Shown: positions 12,603 through 23,698, counted from the stretch's first letter. The stretch: DNA of 64,000 nucleotides from Megalopta genalis (GCF_051020955.1 NC_135013.1:38749087-38813086), one strand, 5' to 3'. Notes: a model not told the origin generated them from the sequence alone. Numbers and translations are program-made.

Positions 12603-12788
12603 ATTTCAGTATGTGCACAGCACCGGCGATAGTGATTGCAGAGATAACAAAGAGAAGCAAAATAACAAATCATCATTGCATCCAAGCAGTGTAACAGTTA
12701 TCAGTATCGGTGATCTTATACTGTTAGGGAGTATGTTATTTTATTAATTAAATATTTGAATTCAATACGGAACGCAGCCGCGTATATA

Positions 12789-13154
12789 CAGGGTATCCCA
12801 AAAATGTCTCGCAATCCGGAAATGGCGGGTTCCTCAGATCATTTGAAGCAGTTTCTTCCTTTACAAAAATTTTCTGCGAGGCACCGTTAACGAGTTATTA
12901 ACGGAAAACAGTGACCAATACGAATCGAGTACGGCTGACGCAAGGCGACCCAGCCAACCAGCGCACGAAGCCCAGTTCCGCACATTGGCTTGATCGCCTC
13001 GCGCCAGCTGAGCTCGCCTCTCATTGATCACTGTTTTTCGTTAATAACTCGTTAATGGTGCCTCGGAGAAAATTTTTGTAAAGGAAAAAGTTGCTTCAAA
13101 TGACCTGAGGAACCCGCCACTTTCGGATTGCGAGACATTTTTTGGCACACCTTG
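12789..13154. mobile_element. CAGGGTGTCCC palindromic element, copy 1 (nested)
   Basis: A 366 bp palindrome with arms of about 130 bp, starting CAGGGTATCCCAAAAATGTC and ending GCGAGACATTTTTTGGCACA plus CCTTG. It is flanked by TA on both sides. It matches the copy at 23308-23672 along its whole length, including the central ACGAGTTATTAACG blocks. The TA target and short palindromic form fit a Tc1/mariner-group non-autonomous element. It interrupts the TTAA element at 12267-13222, so it inserted later. Confidence 0.85.
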
Positions 13155-13222
13155 TATACGCTCCAGTGATAGTGACCAGGAAAATTGAGCGTATATATAC
13201 GCTTACGATGCAAATGGGTTAA

Positions 13223-13920
13223 AACGGGGAGATCTCCCCATTCGGTTGGCTAAGTATCAAGGTGCGGAGGATTGCGTATTAAAACAGAACAAAAGTCTTA
13301 GAAAATAAAATAAACATTTTGCAATTGGAATTGGTGACGCGGAGGTCGAAGTTAGCAGCGAAGAGGACGAAGAGAGACGTCCGGGTGGGTGTAATAGGGC
13401 ACCCGAGGTCCGATTGATTCGAACGAAGCAGCGGTGCGAGCAAGGGAGTGTAACGGCTTCAAGGACGAGCGTGCATACGCGCCGACTCTCCCAGGAAACT
13501 GCTAACCGACATCCGCGAGGACACAGCCGCGTGCATCTGGCTTTCTCGTCTCGGCTCGGCCCGGCCCGGCTCGGCTAGGCTCGGCGAGGCTCGGTTGCAT
13601 CGGCAAAAACCAGTTGCCGGTAAGCGCCCCAGTACCGATGGCCATTCGATACGATTTCTCGTTACCTTCCGAACCAATCGATCAACGATATACATACATT
13701 TGAACCTTCGCTCCGGCTGGGACCGACTCGCAGCATCTCCTGGGAACGATCAATCGCTTCTTCGATCCACCAGAATTCGTACACACCCTCGATAATCGTG
13801 TTTCGCTTGTTTCAGGATTTCGCTCGTTCGTTATCGTTGCAAGTGCATCAAATTCGACATTCGGCTGCACTGCTGTCTTTAGTTGAAATGTCTTAGCTAC
13901 TGATTCGCCTCATTTCAGGA
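13223..13920. other. Unassigned sequence with GC pentamer tract
   Basis: 13541-13597 is made of CTCGG/CCCGG pentamers. No protein or RNA gene is recognised. 13320-13540 is purine-rich GC sequence of the sort seen in 5' leader regions, but I cannot support a promoter. Confidence 0.5.
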
Positions 13921-14111
13921 TAATTTCTCCCTAATTCGCGCTCAGATTGCGCACAAAAATGGACCATTTGAGAAAAGGAGATACGGCTCGTTTTTATAGT
14001 TACCGATTGTCAAGAACCATAAAACGAGAGGCGAGGCTCGAATAATCGTATCTCCTCTTCCCAAATTGTTCACTCTTGTGCGCAATCTGAGCGCGAATTA
14101 GGGAGAAATTA
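13921..14111. mobile_element. CAGTAAATTC-family palindromic element, copy 1
   Basis: Perfect 36 bp inverted ends (13921-13956 and 14076-14111) contain CTCCCTAATTCGCGCTCAGA. The inner parts share ATGGACCATTTGAGAAAAGG and GCTCGTTTTTATAGTTACCG with copies at 19521, 51751 and 61979. Non-coding. The outermost CAGT is degraded. Confidence 0.85.
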
Positions 14112-14177
14112 GTGTGTATGAAAACATTTGGAACATTATGTGCTTTTTACCTTTTAAGCAAGGCTAATTATTTTATG

Positions 14178-15339
14178 GGGTAAGTCCGAGAGAGTTCGGC
14201 CAGTGGGAGAGATCGGTTAGTGTAAATATGTGTGGAATGACGATGCCATGTGGCATTGTGCTAAAAGTCGGAAAACACTTTAATAGATTGATTGTTGATC
14301 TCCTATTGTAATTGTCGCGAAACTGTATCCTAATCTTGCAAATTGCGTTTAAAGCTCTAGACGGATCTGAAGGTTTTTTTTATTAATATATATTCTCAGC
14401 AGTAATTGACAGGTAGGTGAGTTTATTTACACTATTTTCATTTTGAGAGATATATTATGCATAAAACTACTGTACAATCTCAATAGTAAATATGTATTCG
14501 TTTCTACATTTATATTAAAAATGCAGTCGATCTCTTCTGGTACAGACCGACCATACTAATCTGGAAGAGTTCGATCACATTAATTGTTCCGTCCTTCGAC
14601 GGAATTTGTATTCTTCTTCTATCCGGCTTTCTTCAAAGCGAATTTGCTTTCTTTTCGAGTTGAAAATAGCTTAATTTCCGAAGGAAATTTGGCTTAGCGA
14701 GACAATACCCGTGTTTCCGCGGCAGGTAACATACAAACATTATAAACAGTTCAGAAGACATTAAGGCAAAGAAAAACAAGAGAACTATAAAGAAACGTAG
14801 GAATGTTTCAATTAAAAGGGGGAAGAATGTAAAGAAACGTACAAAACAATTAGAACAATCATTCGGCTCAAGCGGAGATAATCCAGGTTTACAAGAAAGT
14901 GACACGTCATTAGAAGAATGGAACCGAAACGAATGCGTGAGATGCGGAGAGGACTACATACTTCGAGACTGCAAAAAGTGACGGCTGGCTTAAATGTGTG
15001 AGATGTAGTCGTTGGTGTCACGAGGGATGCTCCAAATATAAAAATTTTTGTGATTTATGTGGGAAGCTAAAGGAGAAAGTAACATAAGAATTACTTTCTT
15101 TATTTATAACACTTTTTATAAGCTACCCGGTGATGCGGGTAAAATCGTCCGCTTACAATATTTTATTTAATTGAAAATGGTAGTATATATATATTTTTTA
15201 ATTTGACGCAAAATATTGTTTATATACATGTAAAATTACATAGACATTGCAGTAATTTAATTAATACAATAAAATTTTGAAAAACCACAGCAATACGATT
15301 CTTTTTTCAAAAAGTGGTTCAACTCTCCTGGATTTACCC
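14178..15339 (+). mobile_element. Decayed Tigger/jerky-like DNA transposon
   Basis: The left end GGGTAAGTCCGAGAGAGTTC and the right end (reverse complement GGGTAAATCCAGGAGAGTTG) form imperfect inverted repeats about 1.16 kb apart. Between them lies the frameshifted coding tail at 14730-15087. The upstream catalytic part is missing, so the element is internally deleted. The terminal repeat match is imperfect, so the boundaries are provisional. Confidence 0.5.
14730..15087 (+). pseudogene. Frameshifted transposase C-terminus with zinc-finger tail
   Basis: Translation from 14730 gives a Lys/Arg-rich segment (IKAKKNKRTIKKRR, KNVKKRTKQ), then an acidic linker, then NECVRCGEDY, and stops at 14979-14981. 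Shifting one base at about 14970 restores a Cys/His cluster, SDGWLKCVRCSRWCHEGC followed by FCDLCGK, ending at a TAA at 15085. The arrangement C-x2-C, W-x-x-C-x2-C, W-C-H-E-x-C, C-x2-C resembles the PHD-like tail at the end of many insect Tigger/jerky-type (pogo superfamily) transposases. In an intact protein this tail would follow a DDE domain, and none remains here. It is a broken remnant inside a terminal-repeat-bounded element. A host PHD-finger exon is the less likely alternative, because of the frameshift and the flanking repeats. Confidence 0.6.
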
Positions 15340-17030
15340 TACACTTTGTAGCGTTTAATTCGTCATTGAAAATGATAAATTAGAGCTTAAGTTATGATTT
15401 AATTAATCATTTAAAAATTATTTTATTAATTTAAAGCTTGATTTTTTGAACGATCAGAAACATTATTTAGGACAATTTAACTAAGGGAGGCAGTACTGCT
15501 ATGACATCGTTATTATACTAGGTGAGCAGCACCCTTGACAATTAGCCTGTAAATCATTATGCAAGTTTCTATTCTTATAATTTACTGAGGATTACATTCG
15601 TAGAATAATTCCTTTCGTCGAATAAAAGTCGTCCTGGAAGAGAAATGCAACGAAGACTTTACTCTGTTCAACGTTTCCTTGCGCTTTAGAAACGAACGCA
15701 TGAAAATCTGCAGCTCGTCAATTAGCGACCGTTGCGAGCGTTTCGTTGGCATCCCGCGCGCAGTGCACTCGACGGTGCACACGATTGAAAGGGAGAGGAG
15801 CGGGCCAGAAGGACGCGAGCACCGGATGGCGCTTGGAGGAAGAAGGGACGAGAGCTCCGTCGCGTTCCTGACCTAAAAAGCGTCCTCTTTCTCCCTGGAC
15901 CCAACCCGATCCAAGGAGCTCGTTCCTCGAACCGCGCGGACTTACGTGCCGCGAGCATGCGTTTGCACGTGTTCTAATAAAACGCTCGACCCGTTCCGGC
16001 GTTTCCAGACGTTCGTCGCACCGCGGGCAATCCGCGTGTGACATAACAGCGTCCGTCGTCGACGGCTAACGGCCGCAAAACCGCCGTGACGATCGAGGTG
16101 AGGTTCCCGCTCCGGCTGCGTTTCGTTCGGGAACCGTAATCATTTCCGAGGAACACGCGGACTCCTCCAAATGGAATCGTTACCGCGACCGTTACGCTCG
16201 CCGTTAACTGTTGTTCGGGGAAGGAACTATAAAATTCTGTTCCAGTTTCTTTTTTTTCCGCGAGCCGAGGATGGAAAGAGGGACGACGGAGCGGGAGGGG
16301 GAGAGATCGCGGCGCGCGGTTTCAATTAACGGGGTTCGTTAGGACGTGTTCATTAACGAGGAAAGGGAGCCGCGAAGAGTCGCGCGGCGGTGAAAGTGAA
16401 TTAAAGTAGCAGGGCATTCGCGGAATCCGCCGGATGCGATACGATTGTAGGACTAACGGAATGTTTCGCGCTCGTTCGCTGTCACCGCGAATGCGCGGCC
16501 GCGACAAGGAGCACTCGTCGGCGACGTAAAGTCACGTTCCATCGGTGCCATCGAGAAAAGAAAAACTGTAGAAATAGACGAGTGAAAACTCGAGTCGCAA
16601 TGTGGTATAATTTTACTTCATTCTTGGTGATTATTAACGCGGCTACACGGTTTAATAATTAAGTGATTTTGATACCCTTATGCGAACATTTATTTTTGCA
16701 ATATTCTCGTATTCAAAAGTTCTGTCATCTAATCATTCTATTATTTCGTTACATTATGACTTAGTAAAGAACTCGAATGGAATTCTTAGACAATAGAATG
16801 TTTTGGCGACAGAATATTGAAAAACTAAATCTTCGCATTCGAGAGTCTCTGCTGTAATTCTCGACGCCATTGTAGGTTGCCGGAGTTTCGTACGAAAGTG
16901 TCTCGTAGTACATTAATTAAATTTCTTTTTTCTTCTAATTCTTTTGCATGGCACATTGACTATTTATTCTTATTTATATAATATTTGCGTTTCGTGATTA
17001 TATCGTTGTTTATAAATATTATTAGGCACC
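15340..17030. other. Unassigned sequence
   Basis: 15340-15600 is AT-rich. 15700-16520 is GC-rich with purine-rich runs near 16260-16312 and no recognised exon. 16600-17030 is AT-rich and leads into the small reading frame at 17031. Confidence 0.5.
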
Positions 17031-17162
17031 ATGAAAAATGTTTACACGAATTCCGAAAAGAATTTGTACGTCGTCAAGATTGATGTCGAACAAATTGTTA
17101 AAATTCTAAACAAACGTATGAGCAAATCGGGTCAACATCATACGTATAAAGTGTCGATATAA
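17031..17162 (+). CDS. Candidate small reading frame, 43 residues, function unknown
   Basis: The sequence CACCATG gives a good animal start context. It opens a 43-codon frame beginning MKNVYTNSEK and ending HHTYKVSI before TAA. Composition is ordinary for protein: mixed Val/Ile/Lys/Asn, a hydrophobic-charged stretch (LYVVKIDVEQIVKIL), no repeats and no Arg/Ser bias of the GC-rich chance frames. An in-frame TAA lies 16 bases upstream, so the frame starts here unless an acceptor (ATTATTAG just before GCACC) brings in an upstream exon. No signal peptide, membrane segment or family is recognised. It could be an sORF, a lone 3' exon or chance; at this length chance is quite possible. Confidence 0.22.
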   Translation: MKNVYTNSEKNLYVVKIDVEQIVKILNKRMSKSGQHHTYKVSI

Positions 17163-19520
17163 TCGTGGAAAGTGTAAACGGTATCGTAGCTTCGAGAAAA
17201 TGTCTTGTCGTAAACAAATACATCCACATCTTACATGAAATCGCGTCGTAAAAAGATAAAAACATTTGGGTTACAAGCGCGTAGTGGTTTCAATCGGAAA
17301 ATAATTCGAACCGTTTCTGGGTGCTTTTTGCCCCGCGGTGCGCGCCGCATCGTTACGATTCCCTTCTATTCGACGGACTCTCTCCTTCCGACTCCCCCGT
17401 TCTCGTCGCCATCGGCCACGTTGGTCCATCCATAGTGCAGTAAAACGTAGCCGCGTTTTTCTCGAAGCTCGACGCCGGAATCCGAAGAGCAACGCGATTT
17501 CGTGGCGATTATCGGTTTTACGAGGCTCGCCGATCGCGGAAGAGAAACAGGATCGTTCCTGGTTCCAGCGACTCGAGATTTTCACTCGCTGCAAGGACTC
17601 GTGTTGCACCAACCTGGCCGGTAGCCCTGAGTGACGCCACCGCTTCTTGCGGTTTTAGAAATCGCGGCTTAAGGACGGCCGCTCGAGCGGAAGGATTTCC
17701 TCGGCAACCGTGCGCGGCCATCTCGAGGATAATTGGAAGCCGTCGACGCGCTTCTCCCGGGCCCCGGCCTAACGAGCTGTTAATCCATAAATAAATATCG
17801 TGCGGCCCAACTTTCGTTGATGAGTAATCGTTCGAGAAACTCGCTTGTTGCTCCGGCCCACGGAAATCTTTTGCAATCGTCCATTCTCGAGAATCTTTTA
17901 TCGCTGCTCGGCTGTTTAGAAATGTCTTGGCAAAATCGCAAGCTAGAAGCCATAACGGTTTAGGTGTTACCGATTTGTTGCAGCTGGTTGCGGCGAGGAA
18001 GACAGTCCCGGACCAATTAACTGTGGAACAAATATATATATTCTGAAAATTTATATTAATATTATAATATATTCTGAAAATTTACTTTTATCAATTTTGT
18101 TGTATATTCGAAAGAAACCCCTTCGAAATCCTACAAATCCTCGTTATACACTTGTTATTAAAATCATATTACTAATTTTGAAAATATTAAATATTTTCTA
18201 AAAAGTGAATCTTTTCAAACTTCACTGGTTAGACGTGTAAGCGAAGTTCCATGTGTGACCCGCACAAAATGAGTTAACACGAGACCTGAACTGTATCTTT
18301 TCAAGAAAATTAATGTAAAAAACGCGACGGAGTTTTCTAGTAAAATTGCAGAATATTTTGCTCGATATAATTGCCAACTTGTGCAATAAGCCTCGAAAGT
18401 AACAATTGATTCTGACAATTCGGCGGTCCGGCTTGTCCTTTAATCGGCAGATAAATAACCCACTAACGTCGACCCTCGCAGGGCCAGTTTCCAAGTGAAA
18501 TTAATGTTCCGCGAGCGGGAAAATTGATACTCTGGGGCACGTCCTCGCCCGCGGAGGCCTCTAAATCATGCCCGTGTGATCGATAAGTGGCGCGCTTTTT
18601 AATTACAGCTCTCACGAGATCGCCGGGCCCGATCGAGCCCTGCCAAAACATCCTTGAAGGTGTCGCAGCTCCTTAATGCGCCGTTAACGACGACGTAAAT
18701 CACGATCGACCGCTGGCAAAACTAATGGCCCTTGTTTGCCTTGTTTCCAGGCCCATTCGTCCGGACAGTTATTTTCGCGGTACGATCATCGAGAAACTTA
18801 TGACCGAATTCGCGCGGTAATGGAGCGCAGGTGGTTCGGTCAGTTGTTTCGCGAAGCTTTTGAGCCTCGAAAGATCGGAGCCGGTTGCAGATAGCGATCG
18901 ATCGGGGGAGGGCTTGAGAAACCGGCGGGAAGAAGACGTCGAGGAGATGCTTTTATCGTTTCAGGATTGTCATAGACCCTGGAGCCTCTCGGTCATGAAC
19001 AACTTCGCTCCGATGCACAATGTGATGTTTTAATAATTTAAGGAGACTTAATTCTCTTTTTTTTTTGCTTTTTTTTATTATGTAATTAAGAATTGTCCTC
19101 ATTAATTGCAAGATATAGAAACTGCACAGATATTTATTTCTTTTCTTAATAATTTCAGCCAGTTGACAGCGATGCTGTAATATCTTCGAATTGTTCAAAT
19201 GATTTGGTACTTCGATCTACTCGTTTTTGTCGTAAATACATCAAATCCGCAGTCTAATCATTATTTGGAATGTAGAATGTTGATTTATAATGGTTTTAAA
19301 TTTTGTTTCTATTTTCGGTTCGATTCTTCTTTCATTGTTTTTTATCTTTCATTTTTCTTCGGACGAACTGCACGCCCATTCTGTTGCCGGAAATGGAACA
19401 CGGCTTGTCAAAATGTCAAGACACACCTTGAAAAGACTAATACAATGATAACAGTGAAATAAACACGATAAGAATCAAGATTAAAATGCAAATCAATTTC
19501 TGAGTGTTCGCTTTCGGCAC
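17163..19520. other. Unassigned sequence
   Basis: GC-rich from about 17330 to 18010 and 18430 to 18960, otherwise AT-rich. A short direct repeat of ATATTCTGAAAATTTA occurs twice near 18036 and 18068. Minus-strand frames at 18215-18494 overlap each other in different frames and have no recognisable domain. Confidence 0.5.
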
Positions 19521-19734
19521 ACAGTAATGTCTCTCTAATTGACCATAAAAAGAATTGCTCACGAAAATGGACAATTTGGGAAGAGAAGATACGATTATTC
19601 GAGGCTTGTTTTTATAGTTACGAATTGTCAACAACTATAAAAGCGAGCTGCAAGGCTTGAATAATCGTATCTCCTCTTCCCAAATTGTCGATCTTTCTGC
19701 ACGATCTGAGCGTCAGTTAGGGAGACATTACTGT
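19521..19734. mobile_element. CAGTAAATTC-family palindromic element, copy 2
   Basis: The ends are ACAGTAATGTCTCTCTAATT and GTTAGGGAGACATTACTGT. The interior has ATGGACAATTTGGGAAGAGA and its inverted partner TCTCCTCTTCCCAAATTGTC, with the GTTTTTATAGTTAC hairpin centre. About 214 bp, non-coding. A TA flank survives only on the right. Confidence 0.88.
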
Positions 19735-20642
19735 ATTTATCTTACCCGAATGCAATATAACAGCAAAAACAACGCTTATTCTGGGTCACCGAGACATTGC
19801 TTTCGAATGAGGGGTGACTAGGAAATTTTCGAAAAAAAACTTCGGAATGAAATCCCGCGCCAGGTTGTCGAAATATCGCGCCGCGCCGCGTGCTCGCAGA
19901 AAAATGCGGTTACGCAAATGAAACGACAACAATGGCCGGGATCGCGGTGATCAACGAACTGGGGAGCGAAGGCTACTTCTTTCGGCCGTTTCTGCCGGGC
20001 AGGGGAACGATTTTCGAGCGGCCGTTGCAAGGCTCTGCGCCGCGGGACCGAGAGGAAGAAAACGTCCTTCGTATCACGGTCGTTGCTACCCGTGTTCCTC
20101 GAGCTTGAAAAGTCCTGCGCTCTTTTTGCCGGTGTTCTTTCGGCCCCGCGCCCGTAACACGAGCCCGCATCGTTTCTCCAGTCGTTTATTAAGCCCTCGC
20201 GTATCGGCGCGCCGATACCGCTTAACGACCCGCCACCCCGTGTACGAGAATCGTACGACCACTTGTCGCCTCGCAAGAAACATCTCGTCGATGCTTTCCG
20301 CGAATAATTACTCCGAATAATTGATCGCCGGGGTTAATTAATAAGCGAGCTACATCGCCGGCTACGAGGGTCGATGGGCCGACAGCGATAAATAATCCGC
20401 CCTTCCGCGAGCTTGTCCGGCGCGGACCTTCCGGCGCGCGCGCGTTGGCAATCCGCGCGCGGCACGCTCGGCCGCGTTCGAATTGTGTCTGCAGACCTCC
20501 ACTTTCGTAATTAATTTTATTGGCCCTCGATCGGCCGCGCACAGCCGTCGGGCCGTGCTTTTACGAGTCTCGTAGCGACTTGCCGCGTAAATCAAATATT
20601 GATTTGTCAAGAATTCCTTGAACCGTAGGCAACGATTGGACG
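19735..20642. other. Unassigned GC-rich sequence
   Basis: Open frames occur on both strands (19818-20276 minus, 20105-20320 plus) with no recognisable protein. No element ends are seen. Confidence 0.5.
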
Positions 20643-21214
20643 TGCGGTGAAACTCCGTTTATGTGAACTCGGCGGGAGACGTTCCAGTTCGTATAACCGG
20701 GTATGATCCATATTGGGTAGCCGAGCCAGTTACTGTGGGGCAGCTGCCGGCTGCCAGCTTGCCAGTTACTGTGCAATAATTAACTATATATTTATCGTAT
20801 AAGACCTATGAAATTTTATCGTTTAAATTCGATCGATTATTTATTCGTTAAAATTAAACATGTCGAAGACGGAAGTTCTTGAAACAGCAGAAAATCTATT
20901 TCAATTATTTGACATCGACTTCGCGAAATGAGCTTGTGAAAAGCTTGTGAAAAAGCTTAAGAAATTACTGAACGGAGAAAAGTCAATATTCCGTAAAATA
21001 GATCGTTCTAGATAAGATATCGCTAAAGTTGTGTTCAGCAGAGAAAACTCCTGCTAACAGGGCGCAGTAATTGGCTCCTCTACCCTAACAGGAGCCCGCC
21101 GCTTATCCCCGCTACTTGCAACTTTGTGCTGAAGTAACCGCAGTTCGCAGAACGGGGCATCGACGAAAAGTTCGCTCGCATAATTGGAGTTCAGATAAAT
21201 GGAGTTTCGCTGTA
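20643..21214. mobile_element. Putative terminal-inverted-repeat element, about 570 bp
   Basis: GGTGAAACTCCGTTTATGTG at the left matches the reverse complement of the right end, AGCGAAACTCCATTTATCTG, at most positions over about 28 bp. The right end closes with CTGTA, suggesting a CAG start and TA target as in pogo/Tigger-type elements. No coding sequence is recognised between the ends. Confidence 0.5.
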
Positions 21215-22440
21215 CATCTGTTTACTTCTTAAGCCTTTCTCATCGATCCTGCTTATCGTTTCGTGCGGAAGCTGGCGGACCTCGTGTTCGTCGGACCAGA
21301 GTGAAATCGTCTTTCTTATCCTGGCAAAAACTGATACCAATTAAATCGTCCATGAGACGTTAATTGCTCCGATCACTTGAACACTGCTTCCTGTTATCGC
21401 GGCGATAACAGCATTATACATAACGAAGCGACGAAGAAAGTCCGAAAACGTCGGCCACCTACGCGCCCGAGGGTACCAGAGAAGTACAAAGACGAAGAAG
21501 AAGAACAAGAAGAAACAAGAGAAGTAGAAGAAGAAGAAGAAGAAGAAGACGAGGAAGAGGAGGAGGAGGAGGAGGAGGAGGAGGAGGAAAAGGAGACGGT
21601 CCGGGATCGATGTAAGGACCGAGACCGGGGATATATATCGACGCCAATAAAGGATCGATAACGATATAAATCGAGATATACGGATGGGTACACGGGCGGT
21701 ACTTGTACGCGGAGGATCCGACATGAGCGGCCGCTTATTATGAGGCTGAAGAGCGGGTCCGTTGCTCGCGCGCAGGGTCGTAGCATGGGTGGTCCGTCTA
21801 TATGCTAATCCACGGCCTTGCGTACACGTCACCGGCGGGAAATCGAGCTGGGCGAAAATTTCCAGGTGATCCACCTGGAAAGGAGCAACAGCGAACGGCT
21901 GCCGAGCCGAGCCGAGACGCCGCGCGCCGCGCCGCGCCGCGGCCCACAGTCTCGAGGGCTCGTCCTTGCGCAAACCGCGCCGATCGCTCACCGTTCAATC
22001 GTAATTCCACCAATTTGTTGGCTTAACAGCCTCTCCGGAGGACGTGTAATGTTTTAATTAATTTTCAAGCGGCCGACGCCGCCGCCACGGGCGTTCCTCC
22101 TGAGTAATGTCCCATAATTACAGTGGCTGGCTGGATGGTGCCTGTCGTGGGACCGAAATTGAACGGCCCGACTAATTGCCCTCGTAATTTTCGACGGGAG
22201 TCAACCCCTCCGCGTCTTTAGGCGAAGCATCACACTTCGGACAAGGTTGCACCTTTTCCTGGACGCTGGTCCTCGACCAGGGACCAAGACTCTAACCGCT
22301 TGCGAACGGTGGGTGCTGATCGAGGTTGGGGAGACCGGGGCAAAGTTAGCCAAGAAAAGTTCGGAGAAGGATATAAGATGTTTCCTTTGGTAAAAGAATA
22401 CTGAAACAAGCTTAAATTACAGTTGACCATCTTTTGTGTA
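21215..22440. other. Unassigned sequence with polypurine tract
   Basis: Contains the GAA/GAG tract at 21480-21597 and a CCGAG/CCGCG pentamer stretch at 21901-21945. The remaining open frames are on both strands and resemble nothing known. Confidence 0.5.
21480..21597. repeat. GAA/GAG polypurine tract
   Basis: Over 100 bp of AGA, GAA and GAG triplets with few interruptions. The Glu-rich plus frame and the Ser- or Leu-rich minus frames are products of the repeat. Long mirror polypurine runs can form triplex DNA. Confidence 0.9.
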
Positions 22441-22755
22441 CAGGCGGTGATTTTATATGCAAAAATAAGTCGAGAATGAGGAATAACATTTTTTTATTTA
22501 AGGCTCCGTTTTCGAGAAAACTGAGTTGGAAGATGCGCCAAATTCGCGTGGCTTGTAATATGACGAGAAGTAGTATTGGTATATCATAACCAGACGCGAC
22601 AGTTGATTCCTATTCAATAGTATTACTTTTTCAACCTAATCCTCCTCGAAAACGGAGCCTTAAATAAATAAAAAATGTTATTCCTCCTTCTCGACTTATT
22701 TTTGCATGTAAAATCACCCCCTTGCCGGTTGTACCACGATTTTCGGAACACCCTG
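22441..22755. mobile_element. Palindromic TA-flanked element with lopsided deletion
   Basis: The arms carry GTGATTTTATATGCAAAAAT on the left and ATTTTTGCATGTAAAATCAC on the right, plus AAGGCTCCGTTTTCGAG and its inverse. The right end runs on to GGAACACCCTG before TA. The left end begins CAGGCGGTGATTTTA after TA, so roughly 32 bp present in the right terminal repeat are missing from the left. About 315 bp and non-coding. Confidence 0.8.
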
Positions 22756-22917
22756 TATAATTGCACAGCGTCATATTCAAAAGTAATCTTAAAGCAGCTT
22801 TAAAACTGCATACAAAGAAACGAAGTAATTAGAACTCTTTGCACCACATATGGGGTAAAGACGTCTCACTATGGAGCAACGAGGGCTTAGAACAAAAACA
22901 GAATATAAAATGACGAA

Positions 22918-23185
22918 TTAAACAAATCAATGAATTATATTGAACTGTTTAACACATCCAGCAGTTTTTAAATAAGAACAACACTTTGAAATACTTTCAA
23001 GCAGTTATATTATATTAAATTGTATTTTTTGAGGCTAATAAACTTTAACCTAAAACTTTTACATTCCCTAACCAAAGTTTGTTAGCCTCAAAAAATACAA
23101 TTTAATAGTGTGTCCAAAGTGTTGTTCTTATTTAAAAACTGCTGAACGTGTTAAACAGTTCAATATAATTCATTGATTTGTTTAA
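22918..23185. mobile_element. Foldback-like palindromic element
   Basis: Left arm 22918-23046 and right arm 23074-23185 are inverted copies, including TTAAACAAATCAATGAATTA and GAGGCTAATAAACTTT with their partners. The left arm carries an extra stretch of about 17 bp near 23003-23022. The core TTAACACATCCAGCAG with CTGCTGAACGTGTTAA would also fit a TTAA-targeted element nested in the palindrome. Non-coding. Confidence 0.75.
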
Positions 23186-23284
23186 TCAAAACTTGTGAGT
23201 CACTTCACACACTTCGTTCGCGCATTATTGATGAAAAGATTAATATTTGAATTAATATTTAAAAAGATTTTTTTATATTTATTT

Positions 23285-23698
23285 ATGCGATATATCCAAT
23301 ATATATACAGGGTGTCCCAAAAATGTCTTGCAATCCGAAAGTAGGGGATTCCTGAGGTCATTTGAAGCAACTTTTTCCTTAGCGAAAATGCAATCCGCGG
23401 CTTCGCTTACGAGTTATTAACGAAAAACAGTGGCCAATCAGAAGCGAGGTCATTTGGCGCGAGACGGCCGAGCCAATGAACGGAACTGGGCTCCATGCAC
23501 TCGTTGGCTGGGCCGCCGCGCGCCAGCCGAGCTCGCCTCTTATTGGTCAGTGTTTTTCGTTAATAACTCGCAAACGAAGCCTCGGAGAAAATTTTCGCAA
23601 AGGAAAAAGTTGCTTCAAATGACCTCAGGAACCTCCCATTTCCGGATTGCGAGACATTTTCGGGACACCCTGTATATGTATATATTGGATATATCGCA
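23285..23698. repeat. Outer palindrome around the 23308 element
   Basis: ATGCGATATATCCAATATAT at the left of the CAGGG element is mirrored by ATATATTGGATATATCGCAT at its right. The AAAAGATTAATATT motifs farther out (near 23235 and 23702) extend the symmetry. The inserted element therefore sits at the centre of an older inverted repeat. Confidence 0.7.
23308..23672. mobile_element. CAGGGTGTCCC palindromic element, copy 2
   Basis: It starts CAGGGTGTCCCAAAAATGTC and ends GGGACACCCTG with TA on both sides. 365 bp, with arms matching those of the copy at 12789-13154, including ATTTGAAGCAACTTTTTCC and TTAATAACTCG blocks. Non-coding; a Tc1/mariner-group short element is the best guess. Confidence 0.88.

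Larger units (their letters stand above)
12267..13222. mobile_element. TTAA-flanked piggyBac-like element containing a nested insertion
   Basis: The terminal motifs are TTAACCCATTTGCATC at the left and GATGCAAATGGGTTAA at the right, a perfect 16 bp inverted repeat including TTAA. A palindromic CAGGG element (12789-13154) is inserted near the right end. Removing it leaves about 590 bp. A 14 bp palindrome GCGTATATATACGC lies just inside the right end. A minus-strand reading frame inside (12390-12602) may be a remnant of a transposase N-terminus. Confidence 0.8.

Noticed and set aside
18215..18494. Overlapping minus-strand frames of 67 and 90 codons
   Set aside because: They use different frames over the same DNA, have no known domain, and the region carries only a solo TTAA-like end.
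21377..21661. Glu-rich acidic 'protein' and antisense Ser/Leu-rich frames
   Set aside because: They are produced by the GAA/GAG polypurine tract.
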